DNA of 64,000 bases, taken from DATCLS01 sp036563805. Its GTDB lineage: Bacteria; Actinomycetota; Acidimicrobiia; Acidimicrobiales; VFJN01. Shown piece after piece: positions 16,777-25,403 of this stretch (the stretch's first letter is position 1; the number at the start of each line of letters is the position of its first letter). The DNA is taken from NCBI GenBank assembly GCA_036563805.1, contig DATCLS010000007.1, positions 1 to 64,000 on the forward strand. The letters are read 5' to 3'. Below the pieces are notes generated by a model. That model saw only the letters and a program-made list of their open reading frames with translations, had not been told where the DNA came from and searched no databases. A program made the position numbers and the translations under genes.

Positions 16777-18270
16777 TCAGGCCGGGGCGCCCGCGGCGAT
16801 GATCCGCTCGAGGTGCGCCATGTCGAGGTGCCCCTCCAGCAGGTCGGCGATGGCGTCGAGCCGGGCGTGGCGGGCCTCGGCGAACCCGACCTCGCCCGGC
16901 ACCCAGTGCTTGCCGGTGCGCCGGGCGGCCCGGAGCAGGAGCGCGGTGCGGAACTCGTCGTCCTCGAACACGCCGTGCAGCGTCGTGCCCGACAGCCAGC
17001 CGGCGTGCCAGCCCAGCACCTCGCCGTCGTCGCCGACCAGCCACGGGGTGGCGTCGCCCTCGCCGCGGACCCGGCCGTGGTAGATGCGGAAGCCCGACAC
17101 CCGGTGCCCGGCGCCGGGACCGGCCACCGCCGCGCCCGCCGGCCGGTCGAGCACCTTCTCGGCCTCGAACGTGGTGGTGACCGGCAGCCAGTCCATCCCC
17201 TTCTCGTAGCCGGGCGGTCCCTCCACACCGTCGGGGTCGGCGATGGTGCCGCCGGCCATCTGCAGGCCGGCGCAGATGGCGACGACCGTGGCGTCGGCGT
17301 ACTCGACGGCGTCGGCCAGGCCGGAGCGCCGGAACCAGGCGAGGTCCTGGCGCGTGGACTTGGAGCCGGGCAGCACCACCAGGTCGGGCCGCCCGAGGTC
17401 GGCGGCCGACCGCACCCACCGGACCCGGACCCCCGGCTCGAGCCGGAGCGGGTCGACGTCGCCGGCGTTCTCGACGTGCGGCCAGCGGATGACCGCCACG
17501 TCGAGCACGTCCCCCGGCACGTCGAGAGACGGCTCGGCGTCGGCCCGGTCGAGGGCCAGCGAGTCCTCGGCGTCGAGGTCGAGGCCCGGCAGGTAGGGCA
17601 GCACGCCGAGCGTCGGCACCCCGCACCGCCGCTCGAGCTCGGCGAAGGCGCCGTCGAGCAGCGCCGGGTCGCCCCGCAGGCGGTTGACGACGAACGCCCG
17701 CACCCGGCGCCGCAGGTGGTCGGGCAGCAGCGCCACCGTGCCGTACAGCGCGGCGAAGACCCCACCCCGGTCGATGTCGCCGACCACGATGGCAGGCAGG
17801 CCGGCCGCATCGGCCAGGGGCAGGTTGACCAGGTCGTGGTCGAGCAGGTTGATCTCGGCCGGGCTGCCGGCACCCTCGCAGACGACCACGTCGAAGCGGG
17901 ACCGCAGGTCGGCCAGCGCCCCGAGCACGGTCAGCGCCAGTTGGTTCTTGGTCTGGTGGTAGGCCGAGGTCGACAGCTCGCCCGCCGGCTTGCCGAGCAC
18001 GATCATCTGGCTGGTCCGCTCGCCGGTCGGCTTGAGCAGGATCGGGTTCATCGCCGCCTCGGGCTCGACGCCGGCCGCGACCGCCTGGATCCACTGGGCG
18101 TGCCCGATCTCGCACCCGTCCGCCGTGACCGAGGAGTTGAGCGCCATGTTCTGCGCCTTGAACGGCGCCACCTTCACGCCCCGGCGGGCGAGGAGCCGGC
18201 AGAGGCCGGCGACGACGAACGACTTCCCGGCGTCGCTGGTGGTACCGCAGACGAGGAGACCGCCCCTCAC
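16777..18270 (-). CDS. cobQ: Cobyric acid synthase
   Basis: 497 residues from GTG 18270, six bases behind AGGAGGT; an ATG 18 bases further upstream would include the ribosome site in the protein. LLVCGTTSDAGKS is the dethiobiotin-synthetase-type P-loop, followed by PFKAQNMALNSSVTADGCEIG and LKPTGERTSQMIV. The glutaminase half carries the nucleophile in VVAICAGLQMAGG and a His in VSGFRIYHGRV. It amidates adenosylcobyrinate a,c-diamide at four side chains using ATP and glutamine. No other cobalamin gene is adjacent; cobyrinate a,c-diamide synthase is 3 kb away on the other strand. Confidence 0.95.
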   Translation of the reverse strand: MRGGLLVCGTTSDAGKSFVVAGLCRLLARRGVKVAPFKAQNMALNSSVTADGCEIGHAQWIQAVAAGVEPEAAMNPILLKPTGERTSQMIVLGKPAGELSTSAYHQTKNQLALTVLGALADLRSRFDVVVCEGAGSPAEINLLDHDLVNLPLADAAGLPAIVVGDIDRGGVFAALYGTVALLPDHLRRRVRAFVVNRLRGDPALLDGAFAELERRCGVPTLGVLPYLPGLDLDAEDSLALDRADAEPSLDVPGDVLDVAVIRWPHVENAGDVDPLRLEPGVRVRWVRSAADLGRPDLVVLPGSKSTRQDLAWFRRSGLADAVEYADATVVAICAGLQMAGGTIADPDGVEGPPGYEKGMDWLPVTTTFEAEKVLDRPAGAAVAGPGAGHRVSGFRIYHGRVRGEGDATPWLVGDDGEVLGWHAGWLSGTTLHGVFEDDEFRTALLLRAARRTGKHWVPGEVGFAEARHARLDAIADLLEGHLDMAHLERIIAAGAPA

Positions 18271-18355
18271 GCCGTGACCTCCTGTCATGCACGCTGCGCG
18301 GTCGGGCGAGGACTCAGCGCATCGAACCTGAGGACCCTACCCGATGGGGCGGGAC

Positions 18356-18376
18356 CGGCACCTGCTCAGGGTGCCG
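18356..18376. terminator. Small hairpin at the CBS-gene stop
   Basis: CGGCACC and GGTGCCG, separated by 7 bases, straddle the stop codon (18366-18368) of the minus-strand CBS gene. It could attenuate read-through into cobQ. No T-tract follows, so this is tentative. Confidence 0.35.
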
Positions 18377-18824
18377 ACGAGAGGGGGGCGCCGGCGCCCG
18401 AAGCGAGGTACTGGTGGAGGGTATCGGCCTCGACCTGGAGCTCGTCGATGCGGGACTTCACGACGTCGCCGATGCTGACGATGCCGACGAGGTCGCCGGT
18501 GTCGGTGACGGGCACGTGCCGGATGCGGCGCTCGGTCATGAGCCGCATCAGCTCGTCCACGGTGGCCCGGGGGCTGCACGTGGCCACGTCGGCCGTCATG
18601 AGCTCGTGGAGCGGCCGGTCGAGCACCGCGGCGCCGTCGGCGGCGAGGGCCCGGACGATGTCGCGCTCGGAGATGATCCCGGCGATGTCGGCCCCGCCTT
18701 CGGAGACCACGAGCGCACCCACGTTGTGGCGGCGGAGCTCGGCGACCGCCTCGGCCACGGTGGCGTTCGGGCCGATGGTCTTCACATCGTGGCCCTTGGC
18801 GTGGAGGACGTGTTCGATCAGCAC
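18366..18824 (-). CDS. CBS-domain pair protein
   Basis: 152 residues from GTG 18824, six bases behind AGGAGGTGG; the frame is open further upstream but has no ribosome site there. Two CBS modules span residues 10-60 and 75-130, with signatures ALVVSEGGADIAGIISERDIVR and RHVPVTDTGDLVGIVSIGDVV. Stand-alone CBS pairs bind adenosine nucleotides and act as energy or redox sensors; mycobacterial hypoxic response protein 1 has this layout. The partner protein is unknown. It lies head-to-head with a Nudix hydrolase and upstream of cobQ. Confidence 0.88.
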   Translation of the reverse strand: MLIEHVLHAKGHDVKTIGPNATVAEAVAELRRHNVGALVVSEGGADIAGIISERDIVRALAADGAAVLDRPLHELMTADVATCSPRATVDELMRLMTERRIRHVPVTDTGDLVGIVSIGDVVKSRIDELQVEADTLHQYLASGAGAPLSSAP

Positions 18825-18907
18825 TCGCCACCTCCTGGTCGCAGCCTCACGGCCCGACCATTCCCACTTTTCCACACGGAGCGACGTGCCGCCGCCGCGA
18901 CGAGCGA

Positions 18908-19630
18908 ATGGTCATGCAGGTGAAACGCGGGCATGCTGCCCGCATGAAGCGGTTCCTGACGGGCGGCAGCGGCGATGCCCCCGTGACCGACGCGGCCACG
19001 GTCGTGCTCCTGCGCGACGTCGGCGCCGGGCTCGAGTGCCTCATGCTGCGCAAGAACAAGGGTCAGTCGTTCGGCGGCATGTGGGTGTTCCCGGGCGGCC
19101 GCCTCGAGCCGGACGACGGCACCGGGCTCGAGGGGGCGCGGCGGGCCACCGTGCGCGAGGTGGTCGAGGAGACCGGCCTCGTGATCACGCCCGAGTCGCT
19201 CGTCCCGCTGTCGCACTGGGTCCCGCCGGCGGGCGCCGAGCGGCGGTTCGCCACCTGGTTCTTCGTGGCGCCGCTGCCGCCCGGCGCCGCGGACGTGGTC
19301 ATCGACGGCGGCGAGATCGGCGACCAGATGTGGACGACGCCCGCCGGGGCGCTCGAGCGCCACCGGGCCGGCGAGATCGGCCTGGTGCCGCCGACCTGGG
19401 TCACCCTGCGGTGGCTGGCCGACCACGCCACGGTCGAGGAGGCGCTGGCCGCGGCCCGCAGCCACGAGGTCGAGCACTACCGCACCCACATCGTCGCCGA
19501 CGGCGGGACGCTGGTGGCGATGTGGGCGCCCGATGCCGGCTACGAGACCGGCGACCTGACCGCCGCCGGCCCCCGCCACCGGCTGACGATGGACGATGCC
19601 GCCGGCTGGCGCTTCGAGCGGTCGGGGTGA
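18908..19630 (+). CDS. Nudix hydrolase family protein
   Basis: 240 residues from ATG 18908. ATG 18944 is an equally possible start but is preceded by a GCGGGC-N5-GCCCGC hairpin (18927-18943). The Nudix box is split by a short insertion: GGRLEPDDGTGLEGARRATV followed by REVVEETGLV, with the Mg-binding REVVEE intact. The region SHWVPPAGAERRFATWFFVA is typical of the large Nudix subgroup related to human NUDT19, which acts on CoA derivatives. It probably hydrolyses a nucleoside diphosphate linkage; the substrate is unassigned. The stop overlaps a possible start of the next gene. Confidence 0.85.
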   Translation: MVMQVKRGHAARMKRFLTGGSGDAPVTDAATVVLLRDVGAGLECLMLRKNKGQSFGGMWVFPGGRLEPDDGTGLEGARRATVREVVEETGLVITPESLVPLSHWVPPAGAERRFATWFFVAPLPPGAADVVIDGGEIGDQMWTTPAGALERHRAGEIGLVPPTWVTLRWLADHATVEEALAAARSHEVEHYRTHIVADGGTLVAMWAPDAGYETGDLTAAGPRHRLTMDDAAGWRFERSG

Positions 19631-19641
19631 AGCCTGCGAGC

Positions 19642-20457
19642 ATGGTGGGGGTGAAGCAGACCACCGACCCCGACATCGCCGATCCGGACGTCGTCGACCC
19701 CGACATCGCCGACCGCGACGCCGCGGAGGGCGGCGCCGCCGGGCACGACGACGCGTCCGAGGCCGCCGAGGGCGCGGCCGGCGACCTGGCCGGCGACGAC
19801 GCCGGCGACGGCGGCGGGGGCGACGGCGAGGGCGACGAGGGGCGGTCCGGCGGTGGCGCCGGGCTGTCGTGGGGCCGGGCGCTGGCGCTGGCCGCGGCGC
19901 TGGCCTTCCTCGGCTTCGCCGTCGGGGTGCTCGTCTCCGACGACGACCCGCCCGGCGAGGGCTCGGTCGACGTCGGCTTCTACCGCGACATGATCCTCCA
20001 CCACGAGCAGGCGCTCAGCATGGCCTCGCTGGAGCTGGCCCACGGCGAGAACCAGACCGTGCGGGGCTACGCCCGCGAGGTCCTCACGTTCCAGTCGTTC
20101 GAGATCGGGGTCATGCGCCAGACGCTGGAAGGCTGGGGCCACGCACCATCGTCGCCGTCCGACGAGGTCATGGCGTGGATGGACATGCCCACCCCGGCCG
20201 ACGACATGCCGGGGCTGGCCAGCGACGCCGAGATGGACGAGCTGGCCGACGCCCGGGGCCGGGCGTCCGACGAGCTGTTCCTCGAGCTGATGGCCCGGCA
20301 CCACCGGGGCGGCCTCCACATGGCCGAGTACGCGGCCGAGCACGCCGACGACGAGGGCGTGCGCGAGCTGGCGGCCCGCATGGCTCGCAACCAGACGCAG
20401 GAGATCAGCGAGTACCGGATCACGGCCCGCGACCTGGGCTTCGACATCGAGATCTGA
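19642..20457 (+). CDS. DUF305 exported/membrane-anchored protein
   Basis: 271 residues from ATG 19642; GTG 19627, which overlaps the Nudix stop by GTGA, is an alternative. The first 75 residues are highly acidic with Asp repeats (DPDIADPDVVDPDIADRDAA). One membrane segment follows (ALALAAALAFLGFAVGVLV), then the DUF305 domain outside the membrane, with FYRDMILHHEQALSMASLEL and ARHHRGGLHMAEYAAEHA. These HH and HxM clusters define the family; some members bind copper. It is followed by a convergent cation diffusion facilitator gene, consistent with a metal theme. Confidence 0.87.
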   Translation: MVGVKQTTDPDIADPDVVDPDIADRDAAEGGAAGHDDASEAAEGAAGDLAGDDAGDGGGGDGEGDEGRSGGGAGLSWGRALALAAALAFLGFAVGVLVSDDDPPGEGSVDVGFYRDMILHHEQALSMASLELAHGENQTVRGYAREVLTFQSFEIGVMRQTLEGWGHAPSSPSDEVMAWMDMPTPADDMPGLASDAEMDELADARGRASDELFLELMARHHRGGLHMAEYAAEHADDEGVRELAARMARNQTQEISEYRITARDLGFDIEI

Positions 20458-20502
20458 CGGGCGAGCCGAAGACGCCGACCGTCCGGCGGCCAGGCGGGCC
20501 CT

Positions 20503-21426
20503 TCACCAGGTCAGCTCGTCGCAGCCCTGGTGGGTGTCGGGCTCGACCTGCAGGGTGGCGTGCCCGATGCCGTAGCCGTGGCGCAGCACGTCGCGGGCCC
20601 GGTCGAGCACCTGGTGGGTGTCGGTGCCGTCGCACACCATCAGGTGGGCGGACGCCACCTCCATCTCGGACGTCAGCGTCCACACGTGCAGGTCGTGGAC
20701 GTCGACCACGCCCTCCAGGGCCCGCAGCTCGGCCTCCATCCCGGCCAGGTCGGTGCCCGGCGGGGCGGCCTGCACGAGGATGCGGACGGCCTGGGCGCCC
20801 AGGCGCCACGCCCGGGGCAGGATGAACAGGCCGATGGCGACGCCGACCACCGGGTCGACCCAGCCCCAGCCGGTGACGGCCAGCACCGCGGCCGCCCCGA
20901 TCACGCCGAGCGAGCCCAGCAGGTCGGACAGCACCTCGAGGTAGGCCCCCTCGATGTTGAGGCTCTCGGTCGACCCCTGGCGCAGCAGCAGGAACGCCAC
21001 CACGTTGGCGGCCAGGCCGACGACGGCCACGACCAGCATGGGACCGGCCAGGACCTCGGGCGGGTCGCCGAGGCGGCGGGCGGCCTCGAACGCCACGTAG
21101 CCGGCCACGCCGAACAGCAGCACGGCGTTGGCCAGGGCGGCCAGGATCTCCAGCCGGTACAGCCCGAACGTGCGGTGGCCGTTGGTCGAGCCCCGGTCGG
21201 CCACGTGGATGGCGGCGAGCGCCATGCCCAGGCCGGTCACGTCGGTCAGCATGTGGCCGGCGTCGGACAGCAGGGCCAGCGACCGGGTGGCCAGGCCGGC
21301 GCCGATCTGCACGACCGTCACGACCGCCAGCACCACGAGCGCCGCCAGCAGGCGGCCCTTGTGGCGGGCGCCGGCCCGGAGCGCGGCGTGCCCGTGGCTG
21401 TGGTCGTGGGAGTGGGTGTGCGTCAC
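20503..21426 (-). CDS. Cation diffusion facilitator (CDF) metal exporter
   Basis: 307 residues from GTG 21426. The N-terminus is His-rich (HTHSHDHSHGH). Six membrane segments follow, with the metal motif LLSDAGHMLTD (HxxxD) in TM2. In TM5 the matching motif reads YLEVLSDLLG, with Glu where zinc exporters usually have His. The cytoplasmic C-terminal domain contains VHDLHVWTLTSEMEVASAHL, as in ZitB/CzcD proteins. It exports divalent metal such as Zn2+ in exchange for protons. It is divergent from cobB with a 73-base gap. Confidence 0.92.
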   Translation of the reverse strand: MTHTHSHDHSHGHAALRAGARHKGRLLAALVVLAVVTVVQIGAGLATRSLALLSDAGHMLTDVTGLGMALAAIHVADRGSTNGHRTFGLYRLEILAALANAVLLFGVAGYVAFEAARRLGDPPEVLAGPMLVVAVVGLAANVVAFLLLRQGSTESLNIEGAYLEVLSDLLGSLGVIGAAAVLAVTGWGWVDPVVGVAIGLFILPRAWRLGAQAVRILVQAAPPGTDLAGMEAELRALEGVVDVHDLHVWTLTSEMEVASAHLMVCDGTDTHQVLDRARDVLRHGYGIGHATLQVEPDTHQGCDELTW

Positions 21427-21499
21427 GGCTCTGCGGTGGCCCAGGCGACCCGGGCCGCCTGGGCGGGACAACGAGACCCAGATTACGGTCGGGCGCCGC

Positions 21500-22927
21500 G
21501 TGTTGGAGAACGACGGCCAGATCACCCGCCCCACCCTGGGCCCCCGGCTGGTGATCGCCGGGACCCACTCCGGCGTGGGCAAGACGACCGTCGCCACCGG
21601 CCTGATCGCGGCCCTGCGCCGGGCCGGCCACCGGCCGGCGGCGGCCAAGGCCGGCCCCGACTTCATCGACCCCGGCTACCACGCCCTGGCCAGCGGGCGG
21701 TCGCCCCGCAACCTCGACCCGTGGATGTGCGGCGCGGACGCCGTCCCGCCGCTGGCGGCCCGGGCGGCCGCGGGCGCCGACCTCCTGGTCGTCGAGGGGG
21801 TCATGGGCCTGTTCGACGGCGCCGCCGACGGCTCGCCCACCGCCACCGCGGACGTGGCCCGAATGCTCGACGCCCCGGTCGTGCTCGTCGTCGACGCCCA
21901 CGCCATGTCGACCTCCGTGGCCGCCCTGGTGTCGGGGTTCGCCCGGTTCGACCCCTCGGTGGTCGTGCGGGGCGTGGTCCTCAACCGGGTCGGGTCCGAC
22001 GGGCACGAGGCGCTCCTGCGGGAGGCCCTGGAACCGCTCGGCCTGCCGGTCCTCGGCGCCCTGCGGGTCGACGACCGGCTCACCTGGCGCGACCGCCACC
22101 TGGGGCTGGTGCCCGTGGCCGAGCAGCCCGGCGACGTCGGCGAGGCTCTCGACCGGCTCGCCGCCGCGGTGGCCGAGCGGGTCGACCTCGAGGCGGTGGT
22201 GCGGCTGGCCCGCTCCGCCCCGGCCCGCACGACCGGGCCGGTGCCGCTGCCGGCGCGCGTCGTGCCGGCCGGGGGCGCCGGCGGGGCCTGCGATGCGGCG
22301 CCGCCGGTGGCGGTGGCGGCCGGCCGGGCCTTCACGTTCACCTACACCGACACGCTCGACGCCCTGGCGGCCGCCGGCTTGGAGCCGGTGGCGTTCGACC
22401 CCGTCCGCGACCCGGCCCTGCCCGAGGGCGCGGTCGGGCTCGTGGCCGGCGGCGGGTTCCCCGAGGTGTACGCGGCCGAGCTGGCGGCCAACGAGCCCCT
22501 CCTGGCCGACGTCCGCCGGAAGGTGGCGGCCGGGCTGCCCACCTGGGCCGAGTGCGGGGGCCTGCTGTGGCTGGGCCGGGAGCTCGACGGCCGGCCGATG
22601 GTCGGGGCCGTGGCCGCCACGGCGCGGATGACCGACCGGCTCACGCTCGGCTACCGCACCGCCACCGCCCTGCGGGACACGCCGGTGGCGGCCGCGGGGG
22701 CGGCGCTGCGGGGCCACGAGTTCCACTACTCGACGGTCACGCCGGGCGGGGACGCCCTCCGGCTGTCGTCGCGCTGGGGCGAGCGGACCGACGGCTTCGC
22801 CACACCCCGGCTGCTCGCCACCTACCTGCACGTCCACCCGGGCGGCGACCCGGGTCCCGTGGAACGGTTCGCCCGGGCGTGCGTGCAGTATGGAGAGGTC
22901 TCCCGCTGCTCTGCGAGGTCGTCCTGA
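21500..22927 (+). CDS. cobB: Cobyrinate a,c-diamide synthase
   Basis: 475 residues from GTG 21500. Other possible starts are TTG 21503 or GTG 21551; none has a clear ribosome site. LVIAGTHSGVGKTTVATGL is the P-loop, followed by KAGPDFIDPGYH and VVEGVMGLFDG, all hallmarks of the CbiA/CobB family. The glutaminase nucleophile is Cys352 in WAECGGLLWL, with a His in GHEFHYS. It uses ATP and glutamine to amidate the a and c carboxylates of cobyrinate (or hydrogenobyrinate). The stop overlaps the next ATG (TGATG), which couples it to an exported protein of unrelated type. Confidence 0.93.
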   Translation: MLENDGQITRPTLGPRLVIAGTHSGVGKTTVATGLIAALRRAGHRPAAAKAGPDFIDPGYHALASGRSPRNLDPWMCGADAVPPLAARAAAGADLLVVEGVMGLFDGAADGSPTATADVARMLDAPVVLVVDAHAMSTSVAALVSGFARFDPSVVVRGVVLNRVGSDGHEALLREALEPLGLPVLGALRVDDRLTWRDRHLGLVPVAEQPGDVGEALDRLAAAVAERVDLEAVVRLARSAPARTTGPVPLPARVVPAGGAGGACDAAPPVAVAAGRAFTFTYTDTLDALAAAGLEPVAFDPVRDPALPEGAVGLVAGGGFPEVYAAELAANEPLLADVRRKVAAGLPTWAECGGLLWLGRELDGRPMVGAVAATARMTDRLTLGYRTATALRDTPVAAAGAALRGHEFHYSTVTPGGDALRLSSRWGERTDGFATPRLLATYLHVHPGGDPGPVERFARACVQYGEVSRCSARSS

Positions 22928-23847
22928 TGCCGTTGCGAGCCCGTGCTGCCGTTGTCCCGTTCGTGGTCGCGCTGTGTTCGGCCCTGGCCCTGGCACTAGC
23001 CCTGGTCGGCGCCGGCCGGGCGTCGGCGGCGTCGGCCGCGCCGGACCCGCTGGCCCCGTGGGTCGGCCCCGCCGTGCCGGCCCACGGCGACGGGGGCCTG
23101 CTGGCGGTCGAGGCCGCCCACCCGACGCCCACGGGCTTCCACTACATCGTACGGCTGACCTACCAGGCCGACGGCCACGCCGTGTCCGGCGCCACCGTCA
23201 CCGCCACGCCGGTCGCCCCCGACGGGACCGAGGGCGAGCCCGTCACGCTCGCCCCCTACGACGACGACGGGCGCTACCAGGGCGCGATCGACATGACCCA
23301 GCCCGGGTCGTGGACGGTGCGGTTCGCGTCCGCCGACCCCGAGGCCGCGGCCGAGGCGACCGCCGAGATCGAGACCCCGGCGACGACCGACCCCGACGCG
23401 CCCGACGGCGGCGCGACCGGGTTCGCCCCGGCGGACGACGGCACCGGGCTCTCCGCGGCCGAGGAGGACGAGTCCGGCGGTGACGGTGACGACGGCGGGT
23501 CGAGCTTCCCGATCCTGCTCGTCGTGGTCGCCGCGGTGGTGGCGATCGGGGGTCTGTTCACCGCCCTCCGCACGATCGGCCGCACCCGGTCCGGCCCGGC
23601 GGGGTCCGGGGGATCGGGGGGCGCCGCGGCCGCCCCGCCGCACGGAGGCGCAGAGGGCGCGGGCGACGCCGGCGCGGGCCCTGTCGACGGCACGGACGGC
23701 GCCGGGGCGGCGGGCGACGCCGGCACCAGCGGGTCGTCCGCCGAGCCGCCCGACGGGGCGGGTGACACCGCAGGTGAGACCGGCGGGGCCGCGCCGGTCG
23801 GCGGCGCCGGGGACGCGGGCGACGCCGGCGGGGGTGACGGCGGGTGA
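22927..23847 (+). CDS. Exported FixH/YtkA-like domain protein with C-terminal membrane anchor
   Basis: 306 residues. A signal peptide (about residues 1-38, VALCSALALALALVGAGRASA) is followed by an Ig-like beta domain (LLAVEAAHPTPTGFHYIVRL, then SWTVRFASADPEA) of the YtkA/FixH type. One membrane helix comes next (SFPILLVVVAAVVAIGGLFTAL), then about 90 residues of Gly/Ala/Asp-rich cytoplasmic tail. YtkA-like domains occur in copper-handling clusters, which fits the nearby YcnI gene. Its ATG overlaps the cobB stop, and its own stop overlaps the next start (GTGA). Confidence 0.72.
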   Translation: MPLRARAAVVPFVVALCSALALALALVGAGRASAASAAPDPLAPWVGPAVPAHGDGGLLAVEAAHPTPTGFHYIVRLTYQADGHAVSGATVTATPVAPDGTEGEPVTLAPYDDDGRYQGAIDMTQPGSWTVRFASADPEAAAEATAEIETPATTDPDAPDGGATGFAPADDGTGLSAAEEDESGGDGDDGGSSFPILLVVVAAVVAIGGLFTALRTIGRTRSGPAGSGGSGGAAAAPPHGGAEGAGDAGAGPVDGTDGAGAAGDAGTSGSSAEPPDGAGDTAGETGGAAPVGGAGDAGDAGGGDGG

Positions 23848-25124
23848 TCCCGGCAGCGACGGGGCCGACGGGGCCGCAGCTTGGCGGGACTGGAGGCTCG
23901 ACGGGCCGGCCGGCGGGTCGACGCCGGGGCCGGCCCCGGCTGCGGCGCCCGCTCGCCGCCGGGGCCGCCTCCGGGCTCGTCGCGTTGGCCACGCTCCTGG
24001 CGCTGGCCGGGCCGGCGGCCGCCGATCCCCCGCAGCCCACCGACTACCGCTCGGTGATCGACGCCGTCGAGCCCGCCACCGACGCCCTCGACGTCGAGGT
24101 CGTGGGCGGCGACTCCTTCCTCCAGGTCACGGTCGAGCCCGACCACGAGGTCGTCGTCGAGGGCTACCAGGGCGAGCCCTACCTGCGGTTCCGGGCCGAC
24201 GGGACCGTTGAGCGCAACCGCCGGTCGCCGGCCACCTACGCCAACGAGGACCGGCAGGGCGACGTCGAGCTCCCCGCCGACGCCGACCCCGAGGCCGACC
24301 CCGACTGGGAGGAGGTGGCCTCCGGGGGCCGCTACGCCTGGCACGACCACCGCATCCACTGGATGAACCCCGGGCGGCCCGACGGCGAGCCCGGCGACGT
24401 CATCCAGGGCTGGACCGTTGTGCTCACCGTCGACGGCGAGCCGACCGCCATCGAGGGCCGCCTGCTGTGGGTCGAGCCGGCCAACCCGTGGCCGTGGGTG
24501 GTGCTCGCCGCGGTGGTGCTGGCCGGCCTGGCCGTGGTCGGACGCCTCCGCTCCGGGTGGGCCCGGACCCTGGCCGCTGGGGCCACCGTTCTGGCCGCAG
24601 CGGTGGCGCTGGTCGTCGGCGTCGGCCAGTACGCCGACGCCCCGGCCCAGGGCGCAGCCAGCCCTCTGCTGGTGGCGGTGCCGGCGGTCGCCCTGGTGGT
24701 CGGCTTGGCCGGCCTGGCCGGGATCCTGCGGGGCCGGGGGCGCGCCGGGAGAGCCGGGATCCCGTGGGGGCCGGTGGCCACGCTGGCCGGGGTGGCGGCG
24801 GTCCTGGGCTGGGCTGCGCTCCGGCTCGAGGTGCTGTGGAAGCCGGTCCTGCCGACGACCCTACCCGCCAACCTCGACCGGGCGGGCACGGCGCTGGCGC
24901 TGGCGCTCGCCGCCGGGGCCGCCGCGCTGGTGGTGGCGAGCGGCGGCCTCGTGCTCGGGCGCCCGCCCCGGCTCCGCCCGACGGCGGACGCGCCGGGCAG
25001 CACTGCACGGGCCGCCCCGGGCGCCAAGGACGCCGAGGGCGACGGCGGCGAGCCCGCCGGTGACCCGGATGAGGCCGACGAGCCCGCCGGCGACACGGTC
25101 GACGCCGACGGCGAGCGGGCCTGA
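23844..25124 (+). CDS. Conserved membrane protein of unknown function, exported N-terminal domain
   Basis: 426 residues from GTG 23844, overlapping the previous stop by four bases. A basic leader and signal-like segment (GLVALATLLALAGPAAA, near 45-60) precede an exported domain of about 150 residues with YRSVIDAVEPATDALDVEVV, YQGEPYLRFRADGTVERN and YAWHDHRIHWM. The last is a His/Trp-rich motif that could bind metal. Five or six membrane helices follow (from WPWVVLAAVVLAGLAVVG to about residue 375), then an acidic tail. I do not know a biochemical function. The gene pairs with the YtkA-like protein and faces the YcnI unit, so a copper or cell-envelope role is a reasonable inference. Confidence 0.7.
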   Translation: MIPAATGPTGPQLGGTGGSTGRPAGRRRGRPRLRRPLAAGAASGLVALATLLALAGPAAADPPQPTDYRSVIDAVEPATDALDVEVVGGDSFLQVTVEPDHEVVVEGYQGEPYLRFRADGTVERNRRSPATYANEDRQGDVELPADADPEADPDWEEVASGGRYAWHDHRIHWMNPGRPDGEPGDVIQGWTVVLTVDGEPTAIEGRLLWVEPANPWPWVVLAAVVLAGLAVVGRLRSGWARTLAAGATVLAAAVALVVGVGQYADAPAQGAASPLLVAVPAVALVVGLAGLAGILRGRGRAGRAGIPWGPVATLAGVAAVLGWAALRLEVLWKPVLPTTLPANLDRAGTALALALAAGAAALVVASGGLVLGRPPRLRPTADAPGSTARAAPGAKDAEGDGGEPAGDPDEADEPAGDTVDADGERA

Positions 25125-25142
25125 GGCGGCCCGCGACGCGGC

Positions 25143-25169
25143 TGTGGCGGCGCCGTCGGCGCCGCCACA
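25143..25169. terminator. Perfect 12-bp hairpin after the membrane-protein operon
   Basis: TGTGGCGGCGCC (25143-25154) and GGCGCCGCCACA (25158-25169) form a perfect stem with a 3-base loop, 19 bases after the stop at 25124. There is no T-tract, as is common in very GC-rich actinobacteria. Confidence 0.75.
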
Positions 25170-25189
25170 CGAGACCTGAAGGGCGGGCC

Positions 25190-25227
25190 CGTCGTCACCG
25201 TCGAGGGGGAGGGCGACGGTGACGACG
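25190..25227. terminator. Perfect 14-bp hairpin between convergent operons
   Basis: CGTCGTCACCGTCG (25190-25203) pairs with CGACGGTGACGACG (25214-25227) around a purine loop AGGGGGAGGG. Placed between the plus-strand operon and the convergent YcnI gene, it probably terminates transcription from both sides. Confidence 0.75.
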
Positions 25228-25250
25228 GCGCAACGCCCAGGGGCCGCTCC

Positions 25251-25270
25251 GGGGGGAGGGGGGAGGGGGG
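25251..25270 (+). other. Three G6 tracts, potential G-quadruplex
   Basis: The plus strand reads G6-A-G6-A-G6. Three runs of six guanines give at least four G3 blocks, enough for an intramolecular quadruplex. It lies in the convergent intergenic region downstream of two hairpins, 134 bases past the YcnI stop on its 3' side. Confidence 0.6.
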
Positions 25271-25403
25271 AACGAGCGACCTACCCAGCGTCTGCCCGGC
25301 CTTCACGAGCGTTCAACGCCGGTTCTGCGCCCGTTTGTTCCCGGATTCCCGGACTTTCATACGGCCCCGCGCCGGCGGGCCGACTCGGCACGCGGGTCGG
25401 CGG

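Noticed and set aside
16367..18360. Cobalamin riboswitch near cobQ or in the gap after it
   Set aside because: I looked for a B12-box-like sequence upstream of cobQ (18271-18365) and in 16367-16776 and found no acceptable match; the same holds before cobB.
18927..18943. Hairpin GCGGGC-N5-GCCCGC as a translational switch for the Nudix gene
   Set aside because: It would be regulatory only if ATG 18944 is the true start; with ATG 18908 it is coding. Evidence does not decide, so it is noted only under the gene.
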